NCBI GenBank assembly: GCA_973895155.1
Contig: OZ316899.1
Span: 2,232,001 to 2,296,000 of the forward strand
Direction: 5' to 3'
Source of the DNA: Marsupella aquatica
Lineage: Eukaryota; Marchantiophyta
DNA: 64,000 nt
The translations under genes were made by a program, and so were the position numbers. Under the pieces are notes generated by a model. That model worked only from the letters and a program-made list of their open reading frames with translations. It did no database searches and had not been told where the DNA came from. Shown one piece after another: positions 46,931 to 56,604 of the stretch (its first letter is position 1; each line of letters opens with the position of its first letter).

Positions 46931-47025
46931 TCAACCACAACGCAACTTGCGACGGTTGATACGTGAGAAGTTTGTTGGTTACTTTGTTATTGTACGTCAA
47001 CCACAACGCATCGTGCGACGGTTGA
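46931..47025 (+). promoter_or_regulatory. Two similar hairpins in the leader between primer site and gag
   Basis: 46931-46959 and 46997-47025 are 29-bp copies running from TCAACCACAACGCA to GCGACGGTTGA. Each folds with a TCAACC/GGTTGA outer stem and a CGCA/TGCG inner stem. The middles differ (ACT against TCG) but pairing is kept. The position, in the RNA leader before gag, is where packaging or dimerisation signals lie in retroelements. That role is inference. Confidence 0.6.
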
Positions 47026-47085
47026 TGTTTACAAATATTGCTTTCTGAGACATTGGTGTAAGTTTGGAATGCAGGTCTCAATGGG

Positions 47086-50000
47086 ATGCCGAGAGGGAGA
47101 AGGGGAGGTAGAGGAAGTCCCCAACACACACGTACCCCAAGATCAGAGCTAGAAGGGGGGCCCTCTTGGATTGGGACCAGACGACGAGTTGCTGCCGAAG
47201 AACGCTTACGGCTTGCAGAAGAGAGGAGGTTGCCACTGGTGCTGGAAGAACAAGTTGGTGTGCAACAGGAAGAGGCTCAACGTAATGAGGCCATATGCCC
47301 AGACGAAGAGCCAGACATAGATCACGAGCGAGAAGAAGGAGAGCCCTTTGTGTTGGTGCAGTCTGAGTTACAAAATCTGATCCCAGAGCTCACTGCATTG
47401 CCACAAATCATCTCACACCTATCATCGGTGCTGTTACCGGTGGCCCAACAAGCGCCATTACCACCTGTGTTGATACAGGCACCGGCTGCACCGATGGCAG
47501 CTGCACAACGTACCCGTGTTCAGTACGTACCCTTCAAGGGGAGACCAAAGGATGATCCAGACGAATGGATTGAGGAGTTTGAAGGGATTGCCGAAGCTAA
47601 TGGGGAGTCTGCACATAAGCTCACTATCATTCCTGGAATGATGAGAGGGGAGGCAGGTCCATGGTTCATTTCGTTGTTGGCCAACGTGAAAGCTGATTGG
47701 GCTCTGTTCAAGCAAGCCTTCTTGAAGGAGTTCAGATCCATAGGAGTGGAGGCCACCTCACTATTAAAGGTGGGCCAACTCAGGATGAAGAAGAAGGAGT
47801 CATTACGGAGGTTTTTGCAAAGGTTCCAAAAGCTGGTACGTCGGATCCAAGCCCGTACCGATGATGCTATGCGTCAAGCCTGGTTTGTGGCTGCCCTACC
47901 AAGCAAGATGGGGTTCTTTGTACGTCAAGCCAAGCCAACCACATTGGCTGAAGCTATTGCAGCAGCGGAGTCATACACCGCAGCTGATGCCACAAGCAAG
48001 CGTTGCCGAAGAAAGAAGCTGAAGCCGGTTGACAGTTCCTCCAGTGAGGAGTCGAGTGGATCTGATTCAGATAGTAGTGATGAATCTGAGGATTCTGAGA
48101 GTACTACAGAGTCAGACACTACGGAGTCAGAAGCTGAAAGACGAAGGAGGAAGAAGAAGAAGTTGTCAAAGAAAGTCAAGAAGTCCTCTCACCGTGAAGT
48201 GATACTACCCACGGTGGCCGTTACACCATTGTCTACGGCAAGACGCCTGAAGGAGCAAGAGGCCAGATATGATGAGCTGACGGAGCAAATGAAAGCGTTG
48301 AAAGTACATTTTGCCGGACTCAAACCTGAGAGGAGAAAAGTTCCGGTGGAGAGAGCCAATGTGTGGTGCACCAAGTGCATGAAGTTTGGTCATGCCCCGA
48401 AGGAGTGCCCAGCGGGAGAACCAGCCAAGGTTTTCCAAGTACGGGAGGAGGATGTTGAGGGGGCAAGCTACTCAAATCCTTCATATGCAGCGGAAGGGCC
48501 AATAGAGTACTTCATGGAGGAGCCACCAGAGGCCAACGTGTATAGTGTACAACCTCTCAACCCGGGACCACGGAGCATTCATGGAGTTTCAACAAACGCC
48601 GGAGCACCCGCATACTCCAACTATCCCAACGCTAACCCAGGGAATCGACCACCGTACCCTGGAGTGAGGAAGATCCCTATTTGTTACAATTGTAGAGTGG
48701 CGGGCCACTACGCTAATGTGTGCCCAGAGCCCACCCGTCAAGGCAATGGAGATTTTGCCCGGCTGTGTCAACTATGCAAGGGGGAGGGTCATCTTGCACC
48801 ACACTGCCCAACCTTGGAGGCGTTCAAGGCTCAACCGATTGGGGCACAAGAGAAGAAGGGGCCGCCACCTCCTCTGAAAGAAGCTAGCGTCAACTTTCTC
48901 ACCACGGAAGCAGTCGACACCCCTCTAATCACTAGAAGAGAAGAAACCGTAGTGAACATTCCCAAGCAAAGGATGACCACCATAACGGAGGAGGTGGTAC
49001 CGCTAGTCGTTGTAGTATCTCCAGTTGTTGAGATACCGGTGGTTGTTGTTGCAACATCTACGGAAGTTGAAGTTGCTAACCCCTCACCCCCAAGTCATGA
49101 GTGGACTCATGCTGAGAATCTACCGGAGGAAGACAGCGACGAGGAGAGAAGGCATTACTCTTGTTACCGAGTCTCCACTCGATCCGGCAAAAAGAAGGGC
49201 AAGTCCGAGCTCAAGCAGAAGTACAAGGAGGTGCATCAAGCTTCCACATCGGGTACCTCACACGAACCGGAGGTGCCACCCATGGAGGATAGTGACTTTG
49301 ATCGGGACAACCCCAAGTTGTTCTATCCGAAGGTGGGAGAAGAGGTACGTAAGCAGTTGGAGGAGCTAGAAGCACAAGCCATGCAAGCGGCCATTGACAA
49401 AGACATGGAGGAGGCAAAGGCCAGAAAGAAAGCGGAGGAGAGGGTTGTTCGTTGGAAACCGGGAGAAGAGGTCATCCCACCCATACCTCCTGCAACCGCG
49501 TACAACATTGCTCAAGACATTCTGGATTGCCCAGTCAGTGCCACAATTGGTCAACTATTACGGGATAGCTCCCTATACCGTCGCCAAGTCAAGGAGATTC
49601 TCATGAGGAGGAGACGTAGAAGAAGGTTACCCAAAGTTGGGGCTGACCCCATACAAGTCAACTGGGTCACGGAGGATTTGGGTGCCCCAGAACTCACGGT
49701 GGACATCAATGGATGTGCAATACGGTTTGTACCGGTGGACGGGGGCTCGGGAGTCAACATCATGACTGAGGAGACGGCAAACCGGTTGGGGTATACAGAG
49801 TTAGAACCACCGGCACGTGCCATGAGGTTGGCTGATGGTGCACGGGTGGTGCCGTTGGGGTGTCTCACCAAGATTCCAACAATGATTGGGGGAAAATCTT
49901 TCCCCCTCAACTATTTGGTGATGCGACCCGTTCGGCCGTACGGTTTTCCCATTTTAATTGGCAGGCCATGGTTGTATGTGGCCAAGGTCACAAGTGATTG

Positions 50001-53000
50001 GGGCAAACGGCAGTTTCGGTTTGGTATCCCCACTATCACTATTCCATGGTCAGCGGAGTCACCTCACGGGGAGACTACGACTATGGAGGAGGAATATGAT
50101 TCAGAGGTCACCTCAGATGAAGACGAGGATGAAGTATACATGGTGAAACTGATTTCTCACCTCACGGAGGAAGATGTTTTTGGCCCCGGAGTTGCTACTC
50201 AAGAGCATGCAGTAGAGGAATCAGTTAGCCAAGTGCACGCTGTTCTAGAAGAGATGGAAGACGAGCGAAGCAAAATTGTGGAGGCTGAACCTCTAGAGAT
50301 TCATGATAGGGAGGCAGAGGATCACCCCGAGGAGGTGGAAATGCAAGCCCACACGATCATGTTTGATGATGAGCAAAGAGAGCAGTTTTTGAATGACATC
50401 CTGGATGATGACTTTAGAGAGGAGCTATTGTCACATTACAAAGAATCTGACGTTGAAGAAATAATGGCCCATGTGACAAAGGATCCACCTCCATCCCGAC
50501 CAGACCAGGAGGAGAGTGATGCACCGGTGTATGGAGGGATGAGGCTCACACGGTTGGAAGAAACCTTTGATGAGGAGACACGCAACAAGTTGGACGTGAT
50601 CAGGCCGGAGCAGTACACAAAGGTGGAAGTGGGTGAGGGCAAGACACTCAACATTGGTAGTAAGTTGGATGCTACGGAGCAACGCACGATTCAGGAATTG
50701 TTGAAAGAGTACCAAGACGTATTTGCGTGGAGCCACCAAGATTTGAAAGGAGTGCCACCTGAGTTTGGTGAGCACAGCATTGACCTGATGTCAGGAGCAC
50801 GACCTGTGAGGCAACGCCAATACCGCCTCAACCCCAAATACTCACTCATGGTGAAGGAGGAGATTGACCGTTTGTTGGATGCAGGATTCATTTATCCGGT
50901 CATGCATAGTGAGTGGGTGTCACCCATCGTAATCGTGCCCAAGAAAAAGGGGCCAGACGGGAAGGTGAAAATACGGGTGTGCCAAGATTTTCGAAAGTTG
51001 AATGATGCGACCAAGAAGGATCACTACCCGCTACCGTTCACGGATATCGTGTTGGACATGGTAGCAGGTTGGGAGATATACAGCTTCTTGGATGGCTACT
51101 CTGGGTACAACCAAATCTGGATACGGGAGGAGGACCAACTCAAGACGGCTTTCACAACAGAGTGGGGGATTTTTGCATTCCGGAGAATGCCTTTTGGGTT
51201 GTGCAATGCCCCTGGCATGTTCCAACGGCTCATGATGAATATATTTCATGACTTTTTACGCAGGTTCTTGGAGATCTTTATTGATGACTTTGCTGTCTAC
51301 GGCAAACGAGTCAAGCATCCGGAACACTTACGGTTGACTTTTCAGCGGTGCCGGGAGACTTGCCTGAAGCTGCATCCGGAGAAATGTTTCTTTGGAATTG
51401 AGGAGGGAATCCTATTGGGCCACAAAGTGTCTGCACGAGGGATTGAAGTTGATCGTGAGAAGGTCGCCGTGTGGGTAGCAGTCTCATTTCCCAAGAATGT
51501 GAAGGAAGTGAGAGGGTTCTTGGGGTGTGTTGGCTACTACCGACGCTTCATCAAAGACTTTGCCAAGGTAGCCATGCCACTCACTTCCATGTTGAAAAAA
51601 GGAAGTGAGTTTGAACCTACTCCTTCCCGTCAGGCTGCTTTTGATGAATTGAAGAAACGATTGCTAGAGGCCCCCGTGCTCATTACGCCCAATTGGAATA
51701 AGGAATTCCATGTTTACGTAGACGTATCAGGATTTTGCATCGGTGCCGTTTTGAGTCAGTTAGATGATGATGGAAGAGACCATCCCATCTACTTTGCCAG
51801 TAGGCAGTTGGCCCCGGCAGAGAAAAACTACTCACCCACCGATAGGGAGGCACTTGGTATCATCTACGCTTGTAAGAAGTATCGTCATTATTTGTTGGGG
51901 TACAAGGTTGTGTTCCACACGGATCACAACAGCTTGAAATACATGGTCAACAAGCCAGATCTGTCCGGGAGAATTGCACGTTGGGTTTTGTTGCTACAAG
52001 AGTTCAACTATGAGGTGAGAGTAAGATCGGGGAAGAGTCATAGCAATGCAGACTTCTTCTCCCGTATTGAGGGAGCATCTGACTCCCAGGAGATTGATGA
52101 TCGGTTCCCGGATGAGGAAGTGTTCAGCGTGAATACAGAGGCCACTACTTGGTATGGAGAAATTTTGGAATTTCTCCGCACGGCTAGAGTTCCCTCACGT
52201 TTGGGCCCGGAGAGAGCAGCAGTGTTTTTGCGTAAGACAGGTCCCTACTTGCTTGTGAAGGGAGTACTTCACAAGTACGGCATGGATGGCCGACTTCGTC
52301 GTTGTTTGGAGGAAGCGGAGATACGTACAGTCATGGCAGCATTACATGAGGAGGAAGCTGGTGGCCACTTTGCACGGGAGACCACCGCAAGGAAAATACT
52401 AGATGCTGGATATTGGTGGCCAACTCTCTTTCGGGATGTACACCGGTACATCCAGCGATGTGATCCGTGCCAGCGTCAAGGCAAACCAGGGCCCTCCTCA
52501 CGACACCCATTGGTGCCCATACTTCCTCTTGCACCCTTTGAGAAGTGGGGGGTGGACTTCATTGGCCCTTTCACTCCCATCACACGAAGAGGGAGGAAGC
52601 GCTACATCATTCTTGCAACGGACTATGCCACCAAGTGGGTGGAGGCCCGAGCTACTGCCAAGGATGATGCCAACACCACGGCACGTTTTTTGTATGAGCA
52701 GATTTTTACACGATTTGGTCCACCATTGGAGTTGGTAAGTGACAGGGGTACTCACTTCCTCAATCATACGATTGAACGTTTGACGGAGAACTACTTGATC
52801 TCACATAGGAAGACCACTCCGTACCACCCTCGAGCCAACGGGCTCACTGAGAGAGCCAACGGGATCATGGGCAAGATCCTCAACAAAACGGTATCCGCTC
52901 ACAAGACCGATTGGGATTTGAAGTTGTTGGCTGCCACTTACGCTTACAACCTGGCTCACAAGACTACCACGGGCCACAACCCCTATTTCCTTGTGTTTGG

Positions 53001-53484
53001 ACAACACTCTCTTGTGCCGGTGGAATTTGAGGTTCCAACCATTCGAATCCTAACACGGGAAAGGGAAGGGGCAGAAGAAAGTGTCGCTTCACGGATCCAA
53101 CAGTTGGAGCAACTCACGGAGACACGAGAAGAGGCTTTGACACATACGGAGCAGGAGCAAGGCAAACGCAAGTCACATTACGATTCCCGTCTCCGTCGTG
53201 TGTCCATTGAGGAGGGAGATTTGGTGCTCCTCTACGATAGCCGCTTCATGCATTTCCCCGGGAAGTTGCATACACGGTGGATGGGACCCTACGTAGTGGA
53301 TGCCGTCTACTCCAACGGCTCGGTTCAACTCAAGACATTGGAGGGGCAACTACTCAACACACGGATCAATCAAGAGCGCCTAAAGAAGTACTACACGGAG
53401 GAAGAGTATGGTGCTCGCGGGGGCGCTTCGCAATTAAGAGAGGAGCTATGTGACGGGTACCCCGTCACGGGAAGTCACACATAA
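47086..53484 (+). CDS. gag-pol: Gag-pol polyprotein of element A (2132 aa)
   Basis: One open frame from the first in-frame ATG at 47086. Gag lies at about 145-270 (DDPDEWIEEFEGIAEANGES). A Ser/Asp-rich then Lys-rich stretch is at about 315-370. Zinc knuckles are near 428 (CTKCMKFGHAPKEC), 533 (CYNCRVAGHYANVC) and 561 (CQLCKGEGHLAPHC). The protease site is VDGGSGVNIM at 885. In the reverse transcriptase, PFGLCNAPGMFQ and FIDD (1398-1401) are present. RNase H has YVDVSGF, DREAL and HTDHNS. Integrase has an HHCC finger ending CDPCQ, Asp 1824, Asp 1886 and Glu 1922 (D61D35E), then a GPY/F module (RWMGPYVV) and no chromodomain. All catalytic residues are present. No stop separates gag from pol. 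The last 12 codons lie inside the 3' LTR. It makes and integrates the DNA copy. Confidence 0.97.
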   Translation: MPRGRRGGRGSPQHTRTPRSELEGGPSWIGTRRRVAAEERLRLAEERRLPLVLEEQVGVQQEEAQRNEAICPDEEPDIDHEREEGEPFVLVQSELQNLIPELTALPQIISHLSSVLLPVAQQAPLPPVLIQAPAAPMAAAQRTRVQYVPFKGRPKDDPDEWIEEFEGIAEANGESAHKLTIIPGMMRGEAGPWFISLLANVKADWALFKQAFLKEFRSIGVEATSLLKVGQLRMKKKESLRRFLQRFQKLVRRIQARTDDAMRQAWFVAALPSKMGFFVRQAKPTTLAEAIAAAESYTAADATSKRCRRKKLKPVDSSSSEESSGSDSDSSDESEDSESTTESDTTESEAERRRRKKKKLSKKVKKSSHREVILPTVAVTPLSTARRLKEQEARYDELTEQMKALKVHFAGLKPERRKVPVERANVWCTKCMKFGHAPKECPAGEPAKVFQVREEDVEGASYSNPSYAAEGPIEYFMEEPPEANVYSVQPLNPGPRSIHGVSTNAGAPAYSNYPNANPGNRPPYPGVRKIPICYNCRVAGHYANVCPEPTRQGNGDFARLCQLCKGEGHLAPHCPTLEAFKAQPIGAQEKKGPPPPLKEASVNFLTTEAVDTPLITRREETVVNIPKQRMTTITEEVVPLVVVVSPVVEIPVVVVATSTEVEVANPSPPSHEWTHAENLPEEDSDEERRHYSCYRVSTRSGKKKGKSELKQKYKEVHQASTSGTSHEPEVPPMEDSDFDRDNPKLFYPKVGEEVRKQLEELEAQAMQAAIDKDMEEAKARKKAEERVVRWKPGEEVIPPIPPATAYNIAQDILDCPVSATIGQLLRDSSLYRRQVKEILMRRRRRRRLPKVGADPIQVNWVTEDLGAPELTVDINGCAIRFVPVDGGSGVNIMTEETANRLGYTELEPPARAMRLADGARVVPLGCLTKIPTMIGGKSFPLNYLVMRPVRPYGFPILIGRPWLYVAKVTSDWGKRQFRFGIPTITIPWSAESPHGETTTMEEEYDSEVTSDEDEDEVYMVKLISHLTEEDVFGPGVATQEHAVEESVSQVHAVLEEMEDERSKIVEAEPLEIHDREAEDHPEEVEMQAHTIMFDDEQREQFLNDILDDDFREELLSHYKESDVEEIMAHVTKDPPPSRPDQEESDAPVYGGMRLTRLEETFDEETRNKLDVIRPEQYTKVEVGEGKTLNIGSKLDATEQRTIQELLKEYQDVFAWSHQDLKGVPPEFGEHSIDLMSGARPVRQRQYRLNPKYSLMVKEEIDRLLDAGFIYPVMHSEWVSPIVIVPKKKGPDGKVKIRVCQDFRKLNDATKKDHYPLPFTDIVLDMVAGWEIYSFLDGYSGYNQIWIREEDQLKTAFTTEWGIFAFRRMPFGLCNAPGMFQRLMMNIFHDFLRRFLEIFIDDFAVYGKRVKHPEHLRLTFQRCRETCLKLHPEKCFFGIEEGILLGHKVSARGIEVDREKVAVWVAVSFPKNVKEVRGFLGCVGYYRRFIKDFAKVAMPLTSMLKKGSEFEPTPSRQAAFDELKKRLLEAPVLITPNWNKEFHVYVDVSGFCIGAVLSQLDDDGRDHPIYFASRQLAPAEKNYSPTDREALGIIYACKKYRHYLLGYKVVFHTDHNSLKYMVNKPDLSGRIARWVLLLQEFNYEVRVRSGKSHSNADFFSRIEGASDSQEIDDRFPDEEVFSVNTEATTWYGEILEFLRTARVPSRLGPERAAVFLRKTGPYLLVKGVLHKYGMDGRLRRCLEEAEIRTVMAALHEEEAGGHFARETTARKILDAGYWWPTLFRDVHRYIQRCDPCQRQGKPGPSSRHPLVPILPLAPFEKWGVDFIGPFTPITRRGRKRYIILATDYATKWVEARATAKDDANTTARFLYEQIFTRFGPPLELVSDRGTHFLNHTIERLTENYLISHRKTTPYHPRANGLTERANGIMGKILNKTVSAHKTDWDLKLLAATYAYNLAHKTTTGHNPYFLVFGQHSLVPVEFEVPTIRILTREREGAEESVASRIQQLEQLTETREEALTHTEQEQGKRKSHYDSRLRRVSIEEGDLVLLYDSRFMHFPGKLHTRWMGPYVVDAVYSNGSVQLKTLEGQLLNTRINQERLKKYYTEEEYGARGGASQLREELCDGYPVTGSHT
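53436..53445 (+). other. Polypurine tract of A
   Basis: AAGAGAGGAG lies 3 nt before the 3' LTR start, at the usual place of the plus-strand primer. It is inside the gag-pol coding frame. Confidence 0.6.
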
Positions 53485-53965
53485 CTGGTTGCAAAGGCCG
53501 ATACCTTGTTAATAGTCAATGTAAATAAGCCATTTTTTAATTTTTAGTTAATTCCGTCATTATAGGTTGATGATGCCCCAGGTGACTTTATATTCTTTCT
53601 CTCATAATAGTTCTAAGATTTGCGGCGACCTAAGTGGGCAAATATTTTGGGACCTTGAAACTAGCCAGGACCAGCCCCATAGGACTTACCGTTTTGCTTC
53701 AAGAGCTATTGTTGAGACCCCCATTGCAAAGTCAGGAGAGGGGGGGGTTTTTTTTTAAATAAATCCCTCCTCAGGAGGGCGAGTCCCATTAGTGGCCGTC
53801 CGAGAGAAAGAGGGGCTGCCTCGCGAGCCCATAGGGCTGCGTGCCCGGGCGATTAATGGGGCTCCGCGAGCTGAAGGGGCTGCCTCGCGAGCCCATAGGG
53901 CTGCGTGCCCGGGCAATTAATGAGGCTCCGCGAGCTGAAGGAGCGCAAGCGAGCGGGGGGGGGGG

Positions 53966-54324
53966 AGTTAAAGGGCCTCCCGCGAGCTGGGAGGATCACG
54001 CGAGCGGGGGGGAGTTAAAGGGCCTCCCGCGAGCTGGGAGGATCACGCGAGCGGGGGGGAGTTAAAGGGCCTCCCGCGAGCTGGGAGGATCACGCGAGCG
54101 GGGGGGAGTTAAAGGGACTCCCGCGAGCTGGGAGGATCACGCGAGCGGGGGGGAGTTAAAGGGCCTCCCGCGAGCTGGGAGGATCACGCGAGCGGGGGGG
54201 AGTTAAAGGGCCTCCCGCGAGCTGGGAGGATCACGCGAGCGGGGGGGAGTTAAAGGGCCTCCCGCGAGCTGGGAGGATCACGCGAGCGGGGGGGAGTTGA
54301 AGGGCCTCCCGCGAGCCGGGAGGA
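53966..54324 (+). repeat. 47-bp tandem array in 3' LTR A, seven units plus a partial one
   Basis: Same unit as 43222-43439 but seven full copies. Since both LTRs are copied from one template during reverse transcription, the difference arose during that copying or since insertion. Confidence 0.92.
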
Positions 54325-54747
54325 ATGGCCGCGCGCCCTGCATAGGGCCGCGCGCAGGAGGACGCAAGGGTAAGGCCCGAGAAATGGGCCGGGGCGCATG
54401 GCGAAGGCGCCAGGAGTTTTTTCGGTTCTATTTTTTTTTCCTTCCTTTTTCTTTCCCTCTTCCTTTTGCACGACCCTCTCATTGCCGAAAGCAAAAACGG
54501 GGTTCTTCTCTCTCTTGCCGGAAGCTCTCTCCAGATTCTAATTATTTTTGAAGCTCTCTCTTTCATGGTGGATTAGTGGGGCTTGCTGGCGTCATTCTTC
54601 CAGGCATTAGTGGCGGCCGCACGGAGTAGTGACGGGAAATTGAGAGAATTTAAGTGATCGGGCTACGGGGGCTGTTTCGGGCCAGGGAATTGACATTGCC
54701 ACGGGTGACGGGATTGGTGATTGAGAAATTGATTTCGGGATGCATGG

Positions 54748-56604
54748 ATGCTAGATCAACCAGAGTTTAGTGCGTCACGCATTCGGAGATACAAGGCTGC
54801 TTACCGTGACTACGTGGAGACTCGGATTACACGGGAAAGGGAAGAGAGAGAAGTTATGATGAGCACGGGATTGGCAGCGGGTTCCTCACCGGTGGGTAGG
54901 AAGATTTTTCGCCGAATTTATCCCAAGACCTCCACCAAGGTGATGGAGGATTGTCGGAACATTTTCCAAGCCACCGGGCTTACAGAATTCATGAAGGTGG
55001 AGATTACCATCCCTTCAGGGAAGAGCTGGGACATTGAGGCCGGGATGGAGTTCCGAACGGAGGGAATCTACTTTGAATGTCTCAAACGTGTAGTGCCCCA
55101 TGTGGAGTTGGCTAAGCTATTGTTTCTTGAGAATCAGAAATTCTCATTCACACCTCGGAATATCAGGGGAGAACTCACGTTGAAAATGGTGGCCACTTGG
55201 GTGACCAATCCTACCTCCACCACCGCCATCCCTCTTTCTGCTGTCAAGGATGTTGAGTATAAGGGCTTCCTGGCCAAGGTGCATCAACGGGTTCTTGGCA
55301 ACGTGCAATCCGGAGTGCTGAATGAGGAGCATTTCGTGGTAGCTATGGACATCAAGAACTACCCAGCCCATGTGTACGGATGGTGGTGCTACGGATTGAA
55401 GAAGCTATTGGCCGCTGAGCCCGGGAGTGTGAAACCAGGTGGGGCTGTACATTTGATGGGGTCATTTGTATTGGCCAGGGCAGAAGGGTTGATTGGTTCT
55501 CCGGGGCATGAAGACACGGGATCATCTCTCACCACGGAGATCCGGAGTATTGCCACTACCGTTTTAGGGAAGCTCACGGAGGAATCATTGTCTGCTGGTG
55601 GGGAGGATAATAGAGAAGAAGAGAACCAGGAGGATGATTGCACATTGGAGTGGCTTGAATCACTCGTGGGAGATCCGAAACAGCCTCTGGAATACAACAT
55701 TCCGGATGTTTACTTGGCAGAGCTACGGGATTTCAGAGAGGGAGTCCACGAGGGACTCAAGCTAGTCCACGCATTGAGGGAGTCTCTCAAGCACGCCACA
55801 GTCAAAGTAGAGACGTTAGAGCAGAGCATCCTGTCACTGAAGGAGGTGATCAAGACCAAGGAGCAGACCATTCATGAGAAGGTCAGGCACATCAATGCAG
55901 CTCACGTAGAGATCACCAACTTGAAGGGAGCTTTGTCCACCAAGGCCAAGGAAGCAGAAGAAGTAGGAGCGTTGAGGCAAGCATTGGCCAAAGAGAAGCA
56001 AAATTCTGGAGAAGTGATGGAGTGGAGGAACCAGGTGGGAGCACTACGGAGTCAGGTGGCAGCCTTTGAGACACGAGCGAAGAGAAGTGAGGCCCTGAGT
56101 CTAGGGAAACGGAAGAGTCCCGGCACACCTGGCTCCACACTTTCCCCGGATGTGATCTCCCAAGCTATCGAGATGGTGGTGAAGGAGGTTAGTGGGAAGT
56201 ATGGACCCTTGTTGGATGGAGCCAAGAAGAGTCAGGAGAAGAGTAAGAGCTTGGAGAAGAAGCTCCGGGAGGTACGGAAATCGTTACGGGAGGCTCAGGT
56301 CAGTACGGGGATGCCACCCAGGTCTGTCACCCCCGGGACTCCCATGGCCACGGGGCAAGTTCTACCGTTGGAGTTGCGGTCCGGAGAAGAGGCTACCCTC
56401 TGGAAGGACACAATTGGTGAGGGGTACATCAAGGCGTGGCAGGCCTTGGTTGCTTTGAGGAAGCGCGGGAGCAGCAGCACTAAGAGTACTCCGTCGAAGA
56501 AGAAGAAAAGTACGGTGGCACTCACTCCCGTGAGTGATGAGGAGGAGGACCACTCACGGGGCACAAGTCCGGGCACCGAGAGCGAAGAAGAAGAGGAGGA
56601 TTAG
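54748..56604 (+). CDS. LTR-encoded 618-aa protein, copy in 3' LTR of A
   Basis: Identical in length to the copy at 43863-45719, and the same protein except one Ala-to-Val change near residue 568 (QALVALRKRG). A second nucleotide difference, at about 54912, is silent. Both copies are open. If the LTR promoter lies upstream of the ORF, this copy would be transcribed from the 3' LTR into flanking DNA, and the 5' copy from the 5' LTR. Confidence 0.9.
   Translation: MLDQPEFSASRIRRYKAAYRDYVETRITREREEREVMMSTGLAAGSSPVGRKIFRRIYPKTSTKVMEDCRNIFQATGLTEFMKVEITIPSGKSWDIEAGMEFRTEGIYFECLKRVVPHVELAKLLFLENQKFSFTPRNIRGELTLKMVATWVTNPTSTTAIPLSAVKDVEYKGFLAKVHQRVLGNVQSGVLNEEHFVVAMDIKNYPAHVYGWWCYGLKKLLAAEPGSVKPGGAVHLMGSFVLARAEGLIGSPGHEDTGSSLTTEIRSIATTVLGKLTEESLSAGGEDNREEENQEDDCTLEWLESLVGDPKQPLEYNIPDVYLAELRDFREGVHEGLKLVHALRESLKHATVKVETLEQSILSLKEVIKTKEQTIHEKVRHINAAHVEITNLKGALSTKAKEAEEVGALRQALAKEKQNSGEVMEWRNQVGALRSQVAAFETRAKRSEALSLGKRKSPGTPGSTLSPDVISQAIEMVVKEVSGKYGPLLDGAKKSQEKSKSLEKKLREVRKSLREAQVSTGMPPRSVTPGTPMATGQVLPLELRSGEEATLWKDTIGEGYIKAWQALVALRKRGSSSTKSTPSKKKKSTVALTPVSDEEEDHSRGTSPGTESEEEEED

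Noticed and set aside
43863-56604. The two 618-codon ORFs as a tandem host gene duplication
   Set aside because: The repeats extend well beyond the ORFs, have TG...CA ends, bracket gag-pol with a primer site, and are flanked by a 5-bp duplication. They are LTRs.
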